From: Pseudomonadota bacterium
GTDB taxonomy: Bacteria; Chloroflexota; UBA6077; JAJPHF01
Length of the DNA: 64,000 nt
Reading direction: 5' to 3'
Assembly: GCA_021325365.1 (NCBI GenBank)
Contig: JAJPHF010000168.1
Coordinates: forward strand, 1-64,000
Shown here one piece after another: positions 33,485 to 41,361 of this stretch. Every line of letters starts with the position of its first letter. The stretch's first letter is position 1. The position numbers and the translations under genes are program-made. Under the pieces are notes generated by a model that had not been told where the DNA came from, ran no database searches, and saw only the letters and a list, made by a program, of their open reading frames with translations.

Positions 33485-35128
33485 GTGGACGAGGCGACGC
33501 GCGGTGCCCGTGGCAGGTCCGGGACCGGTTCTTCCTCAGCACGCCCATTGTCTCTCGCGGTGGTCACCGGGCTGGCGCTCGCGTGGCTGCTCGGCTCTCT
33601 GACCATCCCGCCCGCTGCCCGCGCGCTGGCGCCGGGCAATCGAATCCCGTGGCAAGGCAGCGCCTGGTATCTTCACGGCGCGAACGTGCCCTGGTACAAC
33701 TGGAGCTGTGATTTTGGCTGCGGGACGGGCAGCGGCGTGAGCGCGAGCGCCGTGCAGGCGGCGCTCGCGCCGGCGTTCGCGCAGGCCCAGGCGGCCAACA
33801 TGCACGTGATCCGGTGGTGGGTGTTCGAGGGGAGTCCCTGGCAGGTCACGCGCGACGGCAGCGGGGCGCCCACCGGGGTGAGCCCGGCGGTCTACGCGGA
33901 TTTCGATGCCGCGCTGGCGCTCGCTCAGACCTATGACCTGTACTATGATTTCGTGCTCTTTTCGGCGCCGACGGCCGTGCCCTCCACCTGGCTCACCGAC
34001 GCGACCCAGCGCGCCGCCCTAGCGAGCGCGCTCAGCCCGCTCTTTGCCCGCTACGGCAGCAACCCCCGCGTGCTGTCGTGGGAAGTGTTCAACGAGCCGG
34101 AGTGGGACATCTGGAACGGCAAGATCGACCAGGCGTCGGTGCAGGCGACCGTGCGGGCGGTGGCTGGGGCTGTCCACACGAATTCGAGCGCCTACGTCAC
34201 GGTAGGCTCAGCCATGCTGGACGGGCTGCCCATGTGGCTGGGCCAGGGGCTCGACTATTACCAGGCGCACTGGTACGACTACATGTCCAGCGGGAACTAC
34301 TGCGCGATCTGCTGGACGTATGCCCAGGTCCAGGGTCGCTACAACCTCGACGCGCCCCTGGTCATCGGCGAGTTCTACGCCGGCGCCGACGTCGACGCGC
34401 TGGGGCGCTTCAACTACTGGTACCAGAATGGCTACGCCGGCGGCTGGGCGTGGTCGATGTTCCCCAACCAGACCAGCGATCACATGGCGATTGACTGGAC
34501 GGCCGCGACGACCTTCGGGGGACAGCACACGGATCTCGGCCCCCGCGCCGGGCTCTCGGCCGCGACCGCGACCCCCGCCGCGACCAACACGCGATCTCCC
34601 ACGCCGACCGGGACCCCCACCCCCTCCCCCACGCCCCTGCCCACCAGCAGCGGCACCCCCAGCGCCACGCCGACGAGCACGGCAACTCGTACCCCGCCCG
34701 CGACCAGCACGCCGACGCGCACGGCCACCGCGACGCCGACCGCACATGGGAGCGGACGGCGGCTGCGCCAGACGGCCACGCCCGCCGGCGATGGGAGCTT
34801 GCAGGTGACGGTGGCGGTCGAGGGGAGCGACTGCGGGCCGAGCAACCAGCTCGCGGCCCTGCAGTTCGGGACTAACGGCTCGGGGAGCAACGCGCTGGTC
34901 GACCTGCGGCAGCTCGCCGGCACATCGGTAGCGCCCGCACTGCCGGGCGCGGCGAACCTCGTGGGGCGACAGGGCGTGTTCGCCGTGAACCTGCCGGCGG
35001 GGACACAGGAGATCACGTTCGCCGTGCGCCGCGCGACAGCGGGCCAGGCGGTGATCCTGCCCTTCACGGTGATCGACAACTGCGGGGCGTGGCCGACGCT
35101 CGTGGGTGGGGGGCCTGGCGCGTTCTAG
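33485..35128 (+). CDS. secreted GH5-like glycosidase with Thr/Pro linker and shared C-terminal module
   Basis: About 547 residues from the GTG at 33485 behind GGGAGGCTCGCCGC; a GTG at 33431 is an upstream alternative. Residues 20-45 form a signal peptide. The clan GH-A pattern is clear: SWEVFNEPEWD places the acid/base Glu at 204 and LVIGEFYAG the nucleophile at 296. AYVTVGSAMLDGLP and WAWSMFPN also fit cellulase/mannanase-type barrels. A Thr/Pro linker (about 355-425) leads to a C-terminal module ending CGAWPTLVGGGPGAF, the same module as in the Kelch protein at 2443. It probably hydrolyses a beta-linked polysaccharide outside the cell. Its stop overlaps that of the next, convergent gene. 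Confidence 0.85.
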   Translation: MDEATRGARGRSGTGSSSARPLSLAVVTGLALAWLLGSLTIPPAARALAPGNRIPWQGSAWYLHGANVPWYNWSCDFGCGTGSGVSASAVQAALAPAFAQAQAANMHVIRWWVFEGSPWQVTRDGSGAPTGVSPAVYADFDAALALAQTYDLYYDFVLFSAPTAVPSTWLTDATQRAALASALSPLFARYGSNPRVLSWEVFNEPEWDIWNGKIDQASVQATVRAVAGAVHTNSSAYVTVGSAMLDGLPMWLGQGLDYYQAHWYDYMSSGNYCAICWTYAQVQGRYNLDAPLVIGEFYAGADVDALGRFNYWYQNGYAGGWAWSMFPNQTSDHMAIDWTAATTFGGQHTDLGPRAGLSAATATPAATNTRSPTPTGTPTPSPTPLPTSSGTPSATPTSTATRTPPATSTPTRTATATPTAHGSGRRLRQTATPAGDGSLQVTVAVEGSDCGPSNQLAALQFGTNGSGSNALVDLRQLAGTSVAPALPGAANLVGRQGVFAVNLPAGTQEITFAVRRATAGQAVILPFTVIDNCGAWPTLVGGGPGAF

Positions 35129-36210
35129 CGGAAGGCCGGGAGCACTTCTTCGCCGAACAGGCGGATCGAGGCGTGGACCTGGTCCGAGCGCATGTTGTGG
35201 AGCTGGTGCTGGGTGGCAAGCACGTCATAGCCCACGCGCGCCTGCTGGGCCTGGATCCGGCGGATCACGGTCTCCGGGCTGCCCACTAGCGCCAGACCGT
35301 TGTCGATCCAGAAGTCGTAGGACTTCACGATTTCCTGGAAGACGCGGCCGCGCTCCACGATGTCGGGGTTGCGCTCGCCGCCCGTGCCACGCTGGTCGCT
35401 GCCCCAGCCGATACGCGTGCGGGCGATGGCCTCGGCGCCGGCGCCGAAGAAGCCCTTGAGCAGGTACGGCTCGGCCTCCGCGCGCGCCTGCTCGTCCGTC
35501 GGCGCGACGTGGACGTGGCGCGCAAGGAGGGTCTTGGGCATGGGGCCGGCGTGGCCCGCGCGCTGCCAGGCGTCGCGGAAGTAGGCGAACTTTTCGGCCA
35601 CCACGGAGTCGACGTCGATGTTCTGGGCGACGTGCAGGTTGTGCTGGGCAGCGTAGTCCAGCGACGTGGTGCTGTGCGCCCCTAGCCAGAGCGGCGGGTG
35701 GGGCTGCTGGTAGGGCTTGGGGCGGGGCAGCGCCTCGTCGAAGCGCCAGTACTTGCCCTCGTAGGTGACGCTGTCCTCGGTCCACGCCTTCAGGATGATC
35801 TCCAGCATCTCGACGCCCATCTGGCGGCGCTCGGCGAAGGGGATGTTCCAGCGGATGAACTCGTGCTCGTGGATGCCGTAACCGATGCCGAACTCCAGGC
35901 GGCCATGCGAGAGCTGATCGACCATCGCCGCGTCCTGGGCGAGGCGGATGGGATGGTGCATGGGCATCTGGTAGACCAGGGGGCCGAAGCGCAGGCGGGT
36001 AGTCTCGCGGGCGAGCGCGGCCAGGTAGACGTTGGGCGCCGAGATGTCGGCGAAGGGCGCGTTCTGGTGCTCGATGAAGAAGTAGTAGCCGAAGCCGACG
36101 CGCTCGGCGAGCTGCGCCCGCGCGATGTGGCGGTCGTAGAGCTCGGCGGCGGTCTCCTGCTCGCTCTCCTTGGGGAACGCGTCGAAGATGCCAAATTCCA
36201 GGTTTGCCAC
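35125..36210 (-). CDS. LLM-class flavin-dependent oxidoreductase
   Basis: About 361 residues. NLEFGIFDAFPKE, RVGFGYYFFIEHQ, LRFGPLVYQMPMHHPIRLAQDAAMVDQLSHGRLEFGIGYG and LVGSPETVIRRI are diagnostic of the bacterial luciferase-like family. It is more divergent than the paralogues at 40228 and 42157. The GTG at 36210 is chosen because GGTGAGGG lies just upstream; a GTG at 36219 is possible. The stop codon overlaps that of the glycosidase in the palindrome CTAG at 35125-35128. Confidence 0.85.
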   Translation of the reverse strand: MANLEFGIFDAFPKESEQETAAELYDRHIARAQLAERVGFGYYFFIEHQNAPFADISAPNVYLAALARETTRLRFGPLVYQMPMHHPIRLAQDAAMVDQLSHGRLEFGIGYGIHEHEFIRWNIPFAERRQMGVEMLEIILKAWTEDSVTYEGKYWRFDEALPRPKPYQQPHPPLWLGAHSTTSLDYAAQHNLHVAQNIDVDSVVAEKFAYFRDAWQRAGHAGPMPKTLLARHVHVAPTDEQARAEAEPYLLKGFFGAGAEAIARTRIGWGSDQRGTGGERNPDIVERGRVFQEIVKSYDFWIDNGLALVGSPETVIRRIQAQQARVGYDVLATQHQLHNMRSDQVHASIRLFGEEVLPAFR

Positions 36211-36231
36211 CGCCCTCACCCCCGCCGGTCG

Positions 36232-36990
36232 TCATCGGCGCGTGTCCGTTGCGCCTGGTGTCTGGATGGTACTCACCGGGCCCGCCGGCCGCAACCCCGC
36301 GGTGCCAAAGACGTGCGCCTCGGCCTGCGCGAAGCGGCGACCCGTCGCCCGCCAGAAGGCGCGGGGCGGCTCGCCGACGGTGGCCAGGAAGGCGCGCTGG
36401 TCGAGCAGCACGACCAGGCAGGCGCCGCGGAACAGCAGCCGCCAGCCGCAGCGCACGGCCTGGCGTGCCGGCGCCGGCAGGGCGGCCGGGCCGCGGCGCA
36501 GCGCGTCGCAGTGGAAGGCGATGTGGGCCGCCTCGTCGGCCAGGATGCGGGCCATGGCCGCGCGCACCGCCGCGTCGGGGACGGTGGCGTGGACGAGGCG
36601 GTAGACGTGCTCGCCGATGATCTCGGCGACCATGAGCACGAGCAGGGCGCCGTGCAGCCCGGCGCGGTGACGCAGCCAGATGAAACAGCCATCGCTCCAG
36701 TGGCGCGTGAGCACCGGCGCGCCGAGCGCCCCGAGCAGGGCGGCCAGCGTCTTGGCGTGCGCCTGCTCCTCGGCCAGGAACAGGTCGACGGCGGCGGCGT
36801 AGCGCGCGTCGCCGCTGGCCCGCGCGGCGCGGCGCAGGTGGCGTCCGGCGCCCTGCTCGCCCACCTGGAAGCGCTGGAGCGAGCGCACGAGGGGATCGCG
36901 CAGCGGGGGGGCGAGCGCGACGGTGCGGTGCCAGGCGGTGGGCCGCGGCCGCGCGCGGTTCGCGGTGAAGTAGTCCAGCCAGTCGGTCAC
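36232..36990 (-). CDS. ferritin-like diiron protein
   Basis: About 252 residues from a GTG at 36990 behind CGGAGGCAGGCTC. FLAEEQAHAKTLAALLG, AEIIGEHVYRLVHA and ADEAAHIAFHCDAL are paired carboxylate/His helices as in ferritin-like diiron enzymes. Four long helices are expected. Members include desaturase- and hydroxylase-type and rubrerythrin-like proteins; the substrate is not evident. A hydrophobic stretch near residue 190 may contact the membrane. It is probably in one transcript with the LLM gene 22 bases downstream. Confidence 0.78.
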   Translation of the reverse strand: MTDWLDYFTANRARPRPTAWHRTVALAPPLRDPLVRSLQRFQVGEQGAGRHLRRAARASGDARYAAAVDLFLAEEQAHAKTLAALLGALGAPVLTRHWSDGCFIWLRHRAGLHGALLVLMVAEIIGEHVYRLVHATVPDAAVRAAMARILADEAAHIAFHCDALRRGPAALPAPARQAVRCGWRLLFRGACLVVLLDQRAFLATVGEPPRAFWRATGRRFAQAEAHVFGTAGLRPAGPVSTIQTPGATDTRR

Positions 36991-37136
36991 GAGCCTGCCT
37001 CCGGGGTTGATGGTGGTGCGTCCATCATGCCCCCGGCGACCGGCGGTGCCAATTCGCCCGGCGAATGCCGCTCGCCGTGCGCCAGGCTTACGACGGGGTA
37101 GCGCGGCTGGTTGCAGGTAAGAGCCCCACCCTGCGA

Positions 37137-37691
37137 TCAGCAAGCGCTCGGCGGGACGATCCCGGGGATCAGCCCCTCATCCCGCACGGCGGTAAGGAAT
37201 TGATGGGGGTCGGCAGGGAGTCGTTCCAAGAATAGTACGGCTACCCAGCGTTCCAGGTCGTCTAGCAGGCCGACCGACGGTACAAGCAGGCCCTGAGCAG
37301 GTGTGGCCGTGCGAAGGTAGCGGGCAGTAGCACGACAGATGGGACGTTCGAGGAAGCAGTGGGACGCGTTGCGCAGACCGAGGTCCGCCCACACGTTGGG
37401 GTCACGGAGGTCGAGCATCTGGTCGACTTGCACGTGCAAGGAGTACAGGTGCCTAGCCCTCGCGCCGCTGCCGACCTTGGGAGCGCGGTCGTACTCGAAA
37501 TGCCGTGCAAACTCTGCCATCACCACGCGCGGATCGCCGGCGAGGTAGAGGGTCGGCTCGCCGGCCTCGTTCCAACGATTGTCGAGCCCTCTTCCCGCCC
37601 AGCGAAGATCGAGGACGTGGTAGCGCGCGCCGTCCGTGACATGACGGTAGGCGCGGCTGGCCCAGGGGTGGAGCCAGTCGGCGAGGGGCAC
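37137..37691 (-). CDS. RES-domain toxin
   Basis: About 184 residues from a GTG immediately after the antitoxin TAG. The RES pattern is seen as AYRHV...NRWNEAGEPTLYLAGDPRVVMAEFARHF, with the Arg and Glu in place, and VPSVGLL carrying the Ser. RES toxins (ParT/MbcT family) degrade or modify NAD+ or related targets. The gene is the second in a two-gene unit with the Xre/MbcA-like antitoxin. Confidence 0.88.
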   Translation of the reverse strand: MPLADWLHPWASRAYRHVTDGARYHVLDLRWAGRGLDNRWNEAGEPTLYLAGDPRVVMAEFARHFEYDRAPKVGSGARARHLYSLHVQVDQMLDLRDPNVWADLGLRNASHCFLERPICRATARYLRTATPAQGLLVPSVGLLDDLERWVAVLFLERLPADPHQFLTAVRDEGLIPGIVPPSAC

Positions 37692-38039
37692 CTAGAAGCC
37701 GAGGCCCTCGTAGTCGGCGGCGAGCGCGGCCAGCACTACGTCGGCCTTGCCGGCCCCGATGAGCTGAATCGCGGTCTGTCCCCCGAACACCGGCATCGGG
37801 GTGACCAGAAAGGTCTGCCAACCAGCGGGAGTATAGACTTCCTGACCCAGATCGGCGATCTCCTGCAGCTTGGCCACCCGCTCGCGTACCTTGGAATCGA
37901 GGGGAAGCCCTCGGTGCTCCCACCGCTCGACGGTCCGGACACTGACGTCGAGCATCCGCGCGAGGCGTTCCTGTGAGACGCCCAGCGTGTGTCGGATGGC
38001 GCGCAGATCCGGCGTCGGCGCAGGGACCGCGATAGCCAT
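37692..38039 (-). CDS. Xre/MbcA/ParS-type antitoxin
   Basis: About 115 residues from the ATG at 38039, with a GGAGG site 10 bases upstream. LRAIRHTLGVSQERLARMLDVSVRTVERWEHRG is a helix-turn-helix. The C-terminal part (residues 60-115, ...PMPVFGGQTAIQLIGAGKADVVLAALAADYEGLGF) resembles the antitoxin/toxin-binding domain that pairs with RES toxins. It should neutralise the RES protein and repress the operon. A perfect 16-bp palindrome lies 41-57 bases upstream. Longer starts at 38078 or 38096 would overlap that operator. Confidence 0.88.
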   Translation of the reverse strand: MAIAVPAPTPDLRAIRHTLGVSQERLARMLDVSVRTVERWEHRGLPLDSKVRERVAKLQEIADLGQEVYTPAGWQTFLVTPMPVFGGQTAIQLIGAGKADVVLAALAADYEGLGF

Positions 38040-38080
38040 GCGAGCCGGACCTCCACTGACGGCTAGGGCCAGCGTCATGT

Positions 38081-38096
38081 GTGGACACGTGTCCAC
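38081..38096 (-). promoter_or_regulatory. palindromic operator of the RES/Xre pair
   Basis: GTGGACACGTGTCCAC is a perfect 16-bp palindrome. It lies just downstream of a TATAAG -10-like element (38105-38110, minus strand) and upstream of the antitoxin start, the expected place for autorepression by the HTH antitoxin. Confidence 0.7.
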
Positions 38097-38148
38097 TCAG
38101 GATACTTATAGCCTATCGCAAGCTACGGGCCGAGGCAAGGCGGGGCGC

Positions 38149-39225
38149 TTATTCGCCGTAGAGCTGCTTGAAGAAGCCGCTCTGGTCTAGCTCGCGGATG
38201 AAGCGGTCGTCGATGAAGTCGGCGGCCTTGACGTTGGCCGCGCGTGGGTTGTCCTGAGCGAGCGTGTCGATCACCGCCTGGACGCCCTCGGGCTGGGGGT
38301 AGGGGATGCGGGCGACGTAGGCGCTGAACAGGTCGTAGGCCTCGCGGAGGCGCTCGTCGTCGTCGGCTTTGATGAACCGCTTCATGATCGGCAGGGCGAC
38401 GTCGGGGTTTGTGGCGGCGGTGGCCAGGCCGCGCACCCAGCCGCGCACGAAGCGGCGGACGAAGTCGGGGCGCTCGTTGATGAGCTTGCGCGAGGTGACG
38501 AGGCCGGTGAGCGAGTAGGGCGCGCCCGACTTGCTGATGTCGACAAGCTCGTGGAAGCCGCGATGGCGTGCCTCGACGGTGCCGAACTCGCTGACCACGG
38601 CGGCGTCGGCGGCGCCGTTCTCGACGGCGGCGATGGCTTCGGGCTCGCCGCCCATCTGGATGATCGGCACGTCGCGGTCGGCCACGAGCCTCACCTTCTG
38701 CAGCGCGTAGCGGGCCGCGAAGTCGCTGGCCGCGCCACGCCGCGTGACCCCGAGCTTGCCGCCGCGCAGCTGCTCCAGGCGCTCGAGGCGCTGCGACTGA
38801 ATGGTGAAGGGGTAGGTGGGCACGCTCACGGCGATGACGACGAGATCGGCGCCTTCGAGCGACGCCGGGACGGCCGTGGCGCCCGCGCCGGCGACGAACT
38901 GCACGTCGCCGGCCACCAGCGCCTGGGCAGGCTGGGCCGCCCCGGCGATGTAGGGTAGCTCGGGCTCGATGCCCTCCTCGCGCCAGTAGCCCAGCTCGTC
39001 GGCGACGGCGGCCGGGCTGATGCTCAGCGCCAGCGCGGTGATGGCGAGCTTGCCTGGCTCGCGCGCGGCCGGGGCGGGCGCCGCCGGCGTCGCGGCGGCG
39101 GCCCCGGCGGTGCTGCTGGGGGGCGGCGCGGCGGACGGCGCGGGGGCCATGCCGCCGGCCGGTGCGCTACAGTTCAGGAGCGCGAGCGCGACGATGGCGA
39201 TGGCCCAGTGGCGGCGGATCGACAT
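38149..39225 (-). CDS. NMT1/THI5-like substrate-binding lipoprotein
   Basis: About 358 residues; ATG at 39225 with CCGAGGTGTTGCC upstream. Lipobox LALLNCS, then an Ala/Pro linker. LAITALALSISPAAVADELGYWREEGIEPEL begins the domain and GKLGVTRRGAASDFAARYAL is the second motif. It ends DQSGFFKQLYGE, like the protein at 23540, and probably shares its ligand class. It stands alone between the toxin-antitoxin pair and the long gap at 39226-40005. Confidence 0.85.
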   Translation of the reverse strand: MSIRRHWAIAIVALALLNCSAPAGGMAPAPSAAPPPSSTAGAAAATPAAPAPAAREPGKLAITALALSISPAAVADELGYWREEGIEPELPYIAGAAQPAQALVAGDVQFVAGAGATAVPASLEGADLVVIAVSVPTYPFTIQSQRLERLEQLRGGKLGVTRRGAASDFAARYALQKVRLVADRDVPIIQMGGEPEAIAAVENGAADAAVVSEFGTVEARHRGFHELVDISKSGAPYSLTGLVTSRKLINERPDFVRRFVRGWVRGLATAATNPDVALPIMKRFIKADDDERLREAYDLFSAYVARIPYPQPEGVQAVIDTLAQDNPRAANVKAADFIDDRFIRELDQSGFFKQLYGE

Positions 39226-39770
39226 GGCAACACCTCGGACGGCCTGGACGGTCGTAACCACCGGCGTGGTATCCCATGCTAGCAGAGGCGGCACGCGGCA
39301 CGCGAGCGCCGCGGAGACAGGCGATCGCTGGCGTGGGGCTGGGGCGCGGGATAGGCCCGAGGCGTGGTGGGGCGAGGCGCGCCCGCAGGCGCGCGGACAC
39401 CGCGAGTAGCGCCAGCAGCGAGCGACGGAGGGCCGGACGGGCCGGGCGGCTGGGCACGCCGGGGCCGCGGGCGGTGCGCGCGGCGCGGCGCAGCGGGACG
39501 CCCCGCCCGCCGGGCGACAAGCGGCCGGGCGGGCGGGGCGTCGGTATTGCTGCCGCGAGGTCGCCGGGCACCGCGCGCCAATGTCAATTGCGCGCGACGG
39601 CCGCAACGCCGCGGCAGGGCGCGGCAAAAGGCGCCCTTCCGAGTAGCCGCGCGGCCGGCGGGCCGCGCAGGCTGGCGGTCGCGTGGACGCGCGGGGCTGC
39701 AGACCGGTGATCAGACGCGCCCGCCGGCCGGTCGAGCGGCGGTCGTTCCGGTCAAGCGCTAGGATAATGG
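39226..39770. other. long GC-rich gap without a gene
   Basis: Open frames here on both strands are Arg/Gly/Pro/Ala-rich and show no motif or ribosome-binding site. I see no RNA gene. The last part of the gap (39771-40005) becomes A/T-rich and carries the regulatory region described separately. Confidence 0.45.
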
Positions 39771-39775
39771 CCGCC

Positions 39776-39848
39776 GCTCACAGAATCGATCACGGTCTGG
39801 TACGCAGCGCTCACAAATCGCTCACAAAAAGTCGCGCGATTGGTTACA
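39776..39848 (+). promoter_or_regulatory. 11-bp-phased direct repeats (response-regulator-like operator)
   Basis: GCTCACA occurs at 39776, 39809 and 39820, and the variant GGTTACA at 39842. The intervals are 33, 11 and 22 bases, all multiples of 11. Such same-face direct repeats are typical of PhoB/OmpR-type regulators. They lie upstream of the -10 element at 39890. Confidence 0.55.
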
Positions 39849-39886
39849 AGGCAGCCGGCAGATGGGCAGGCGGGGGCTGGCCGACA

Positions 39887-39895
39887 TGCTATAAT
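39887..39895 (+). promoter_or_regulatory. extended -10 promoter element
   Basis: TGCTATAAT gives a TGn extension followed by the consensus TATAAT (39890-39895). The surrounding 100 bases are unusually A/T-rich for this window, and a GGAGGG site follows at 39914-39919. Confidence 0.6.
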
Positions 39896-40005
39896 TAAGA
39901 ACCTCATTATTTTGGAGGGAACAGGCGATCGCGGGCCACGTGCGGGCGTATACTGAGAAGGGGCAGCGCGGCGCCCGGGCCGCGCAGAAAAGGGCGGCCA
40001 GGACG

Positions 40006-40221
40006 ATGCTAGACGACTTGCTGTTCGTGCTCGTCGTGCTAGAGGGTGCCGTGTGCCTCGCCGCGGCCTACATGGTCATGCTGCTCGCCGCGTCTGGCTT
40101 CCACGACCGCTTGCCGCTGCACCTGATGGTCTTTGCCGGGTCGGCCGGGGCACTGGTCGTCACGGCGGCGGTGGCAGACGGCTGCCGGGGCTACCGACAG
40201 CGCCACCACTCCCGGCACTAA
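40006..40221 (+). CDS. small two-helix membrane protein
   Basis: About 71 residues. Residues 4-28 and 36-58 are hydrophobic segments, and the C-terminus is basic (CRGYRQRHHSRH). I do not recognise a family. A GTG at 39940 would add a basic 22-residue N-terminus. The strong GGAGGG at 39914 lies about 20 bases ahead of that GTG, so the start is uncertain. The gene is convergent with the LLM gene ending at 40228. Its dedicated promoter with phased repeats suggests regulated expression. Confidence 0.55.
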   Translation: MLDDLLFVLVVLEGAVCLAAAYMVMLLAASGFHDRLPLHLMVFAGSAGALVVTAAVADGCRGYRQRHHSRH

Positions 40222-40227
40222 GGTCCG

Positions 40228-41361
40228 TTACAGATCCCGGACGTGCGGCAGTACCTCGGCCGCGAACAGGCGCATGCTTGCCACAACCTCGTCGTGAGGC
40301 ATGGTGCCGACCTGAAAGCGGAAGTTCAGGACGCCGTGGCCGACGTACTGGACCCAGTGGCGGATCTGCTGGATCACGGTGTCGGGGCTGCCGCACAGCA
40401 CCCGCCCGTGCTCGATCTCGCTCTCTAACGTGACTGCCTCGCGCTGGCGCACGCGCTGGAGGCGGCGCTCGCGATCGGCCGGGTCGTGGTAGTAGCCGCC
40501 CTGGATCACCAGCTCGTTCGCGCGCCGCGTGGGCACCAGCAGGTAGCGGTAGAAGTAGTCGGTCGGCCCGCGAAAGGCCGCGCGGGCGGCCGCGTCGGTC
40601 TTCGCCACGTGGACCGCCTGGTCCCAGAAGAACAGGTCGCGGGGCGGCTCCCAGCCGTCGGCGCGGGCGAGGGCGCGGTAGCTCTCGAACTGCGCGCGGG
40701 CGATCTCGGCGCTGGCGAGCGCCACGCCGATGCCCACGCGCCGCTGCACGGCCATGCGCACGGAGTCGCTGCTGCCACCCGAGATGAAGATCGGCGGGTG
40801 GGGCTGCTGGAGCGGGCGCGGCCAGATGGAGACGGTGCGGAACTGGTAATGCTTGCCCTCCCAGCCGAACGGCTCCGGCTCCTGCCAGGCGCGCAGGATG
40901 AGGTCCCATGCCTCCGCGAGCCGCGCGTAGGACTCGTCGGGATCGATGCCGTAGGCGATGTACTCTTGCGGCAGCCCCCGGATGAAGCCGGCCACCAGGC
41001 GGCCGCCGCTCATGACGTCGAGCATGGCGTACTCTTCGGCCACGCGCACCGGGTTGTTCAGCGGCACCAGGCTGCCGAGCATGGCGATCTTCGCGCGCGT
41101 GGTGCGCTGCGTCAGCGCGCCGCCGATCACCGTGGGGCTCGCCATCAGCCCATAGGACGTGTAGTGGTGCTCGTTGCAGCCGACCCAGTCGAAGCCTAGC
41201 TCGTCGGCCAGAGCCAGCTGGTCGAGGTACTCGCGGTAGAGCCGCGGCCCGCGTGTGGGATCGAACAGCCGGTGGGCCACCGGCCAGGCGGCCGGCGGCT
41301 GATCGAGGTACGGCCAGGCCATCAAGTGGAACAGGCTGAAGACGAGGGGCGGCGCGCTCAT
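40228..41361 (-). CDS. LLM-class flavin-dependent oxidoreductase
   Basis: About 377 residues; ATG at 41361 overlaps the hydrolase stop in ATGA. It is a close paralogue of the protein at 42157: both have RLFDP...ELGFDWVGCNEHHYT, NNPVRVAEEYAMLDVMSGGRL, FGWEGKHYQFR and WPRPLQQPHPP, and both end EVLPHVRDL. It probably uses reduced FMN to oxidise a small organic substrate. It is the last gene of the long minus-strand array. Confidence 0.88.
   Translation of the reverse strand: MSAPPLVFSLFHLMAWPYLDQPPAAWPVAHRLFDPTRGPRLYREYLDQLALADELGFDWVGCNEHHYTSYGLMASPTVIGGALTQRTTRAKIAMLGSLVPLNNPVRVAEEYAMLDVMSGGRLVAGFIRGLPQEYIAYGIDPDESYARLAEAWDLILRAWQEPEPFGWEGKHYQFRTVSIWPRPLQQPHPPIFISGGSSDSVRMAVQRRVGIGVALASAEIARAQFESYRALARADGWEPPRDLFFWDQAVHVAKTDAAARAAFRGPTDYFYRYLLVPTRRANELVIQGGYYHDPADRERRLQRVRQREAVTLESEIEHGRVLCGSPDTVIQQIRHWVQYVGHGVLNFRFQVGTMPHDEVVASMRLFAAEVLPHVRDL

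Noticed and set aside
35698..37101. A 467-codon open frame on the plus strand
   Set aside because: Antisense to the LLM and diiron genes, which have clear family motifs.
39683..39898. A 71-codon open frame in the long gap
   Set aside because: It has no ribosome-binding site and an Arg-rich composition, and it runs through the phased repeats and promoter of the downstream gene.
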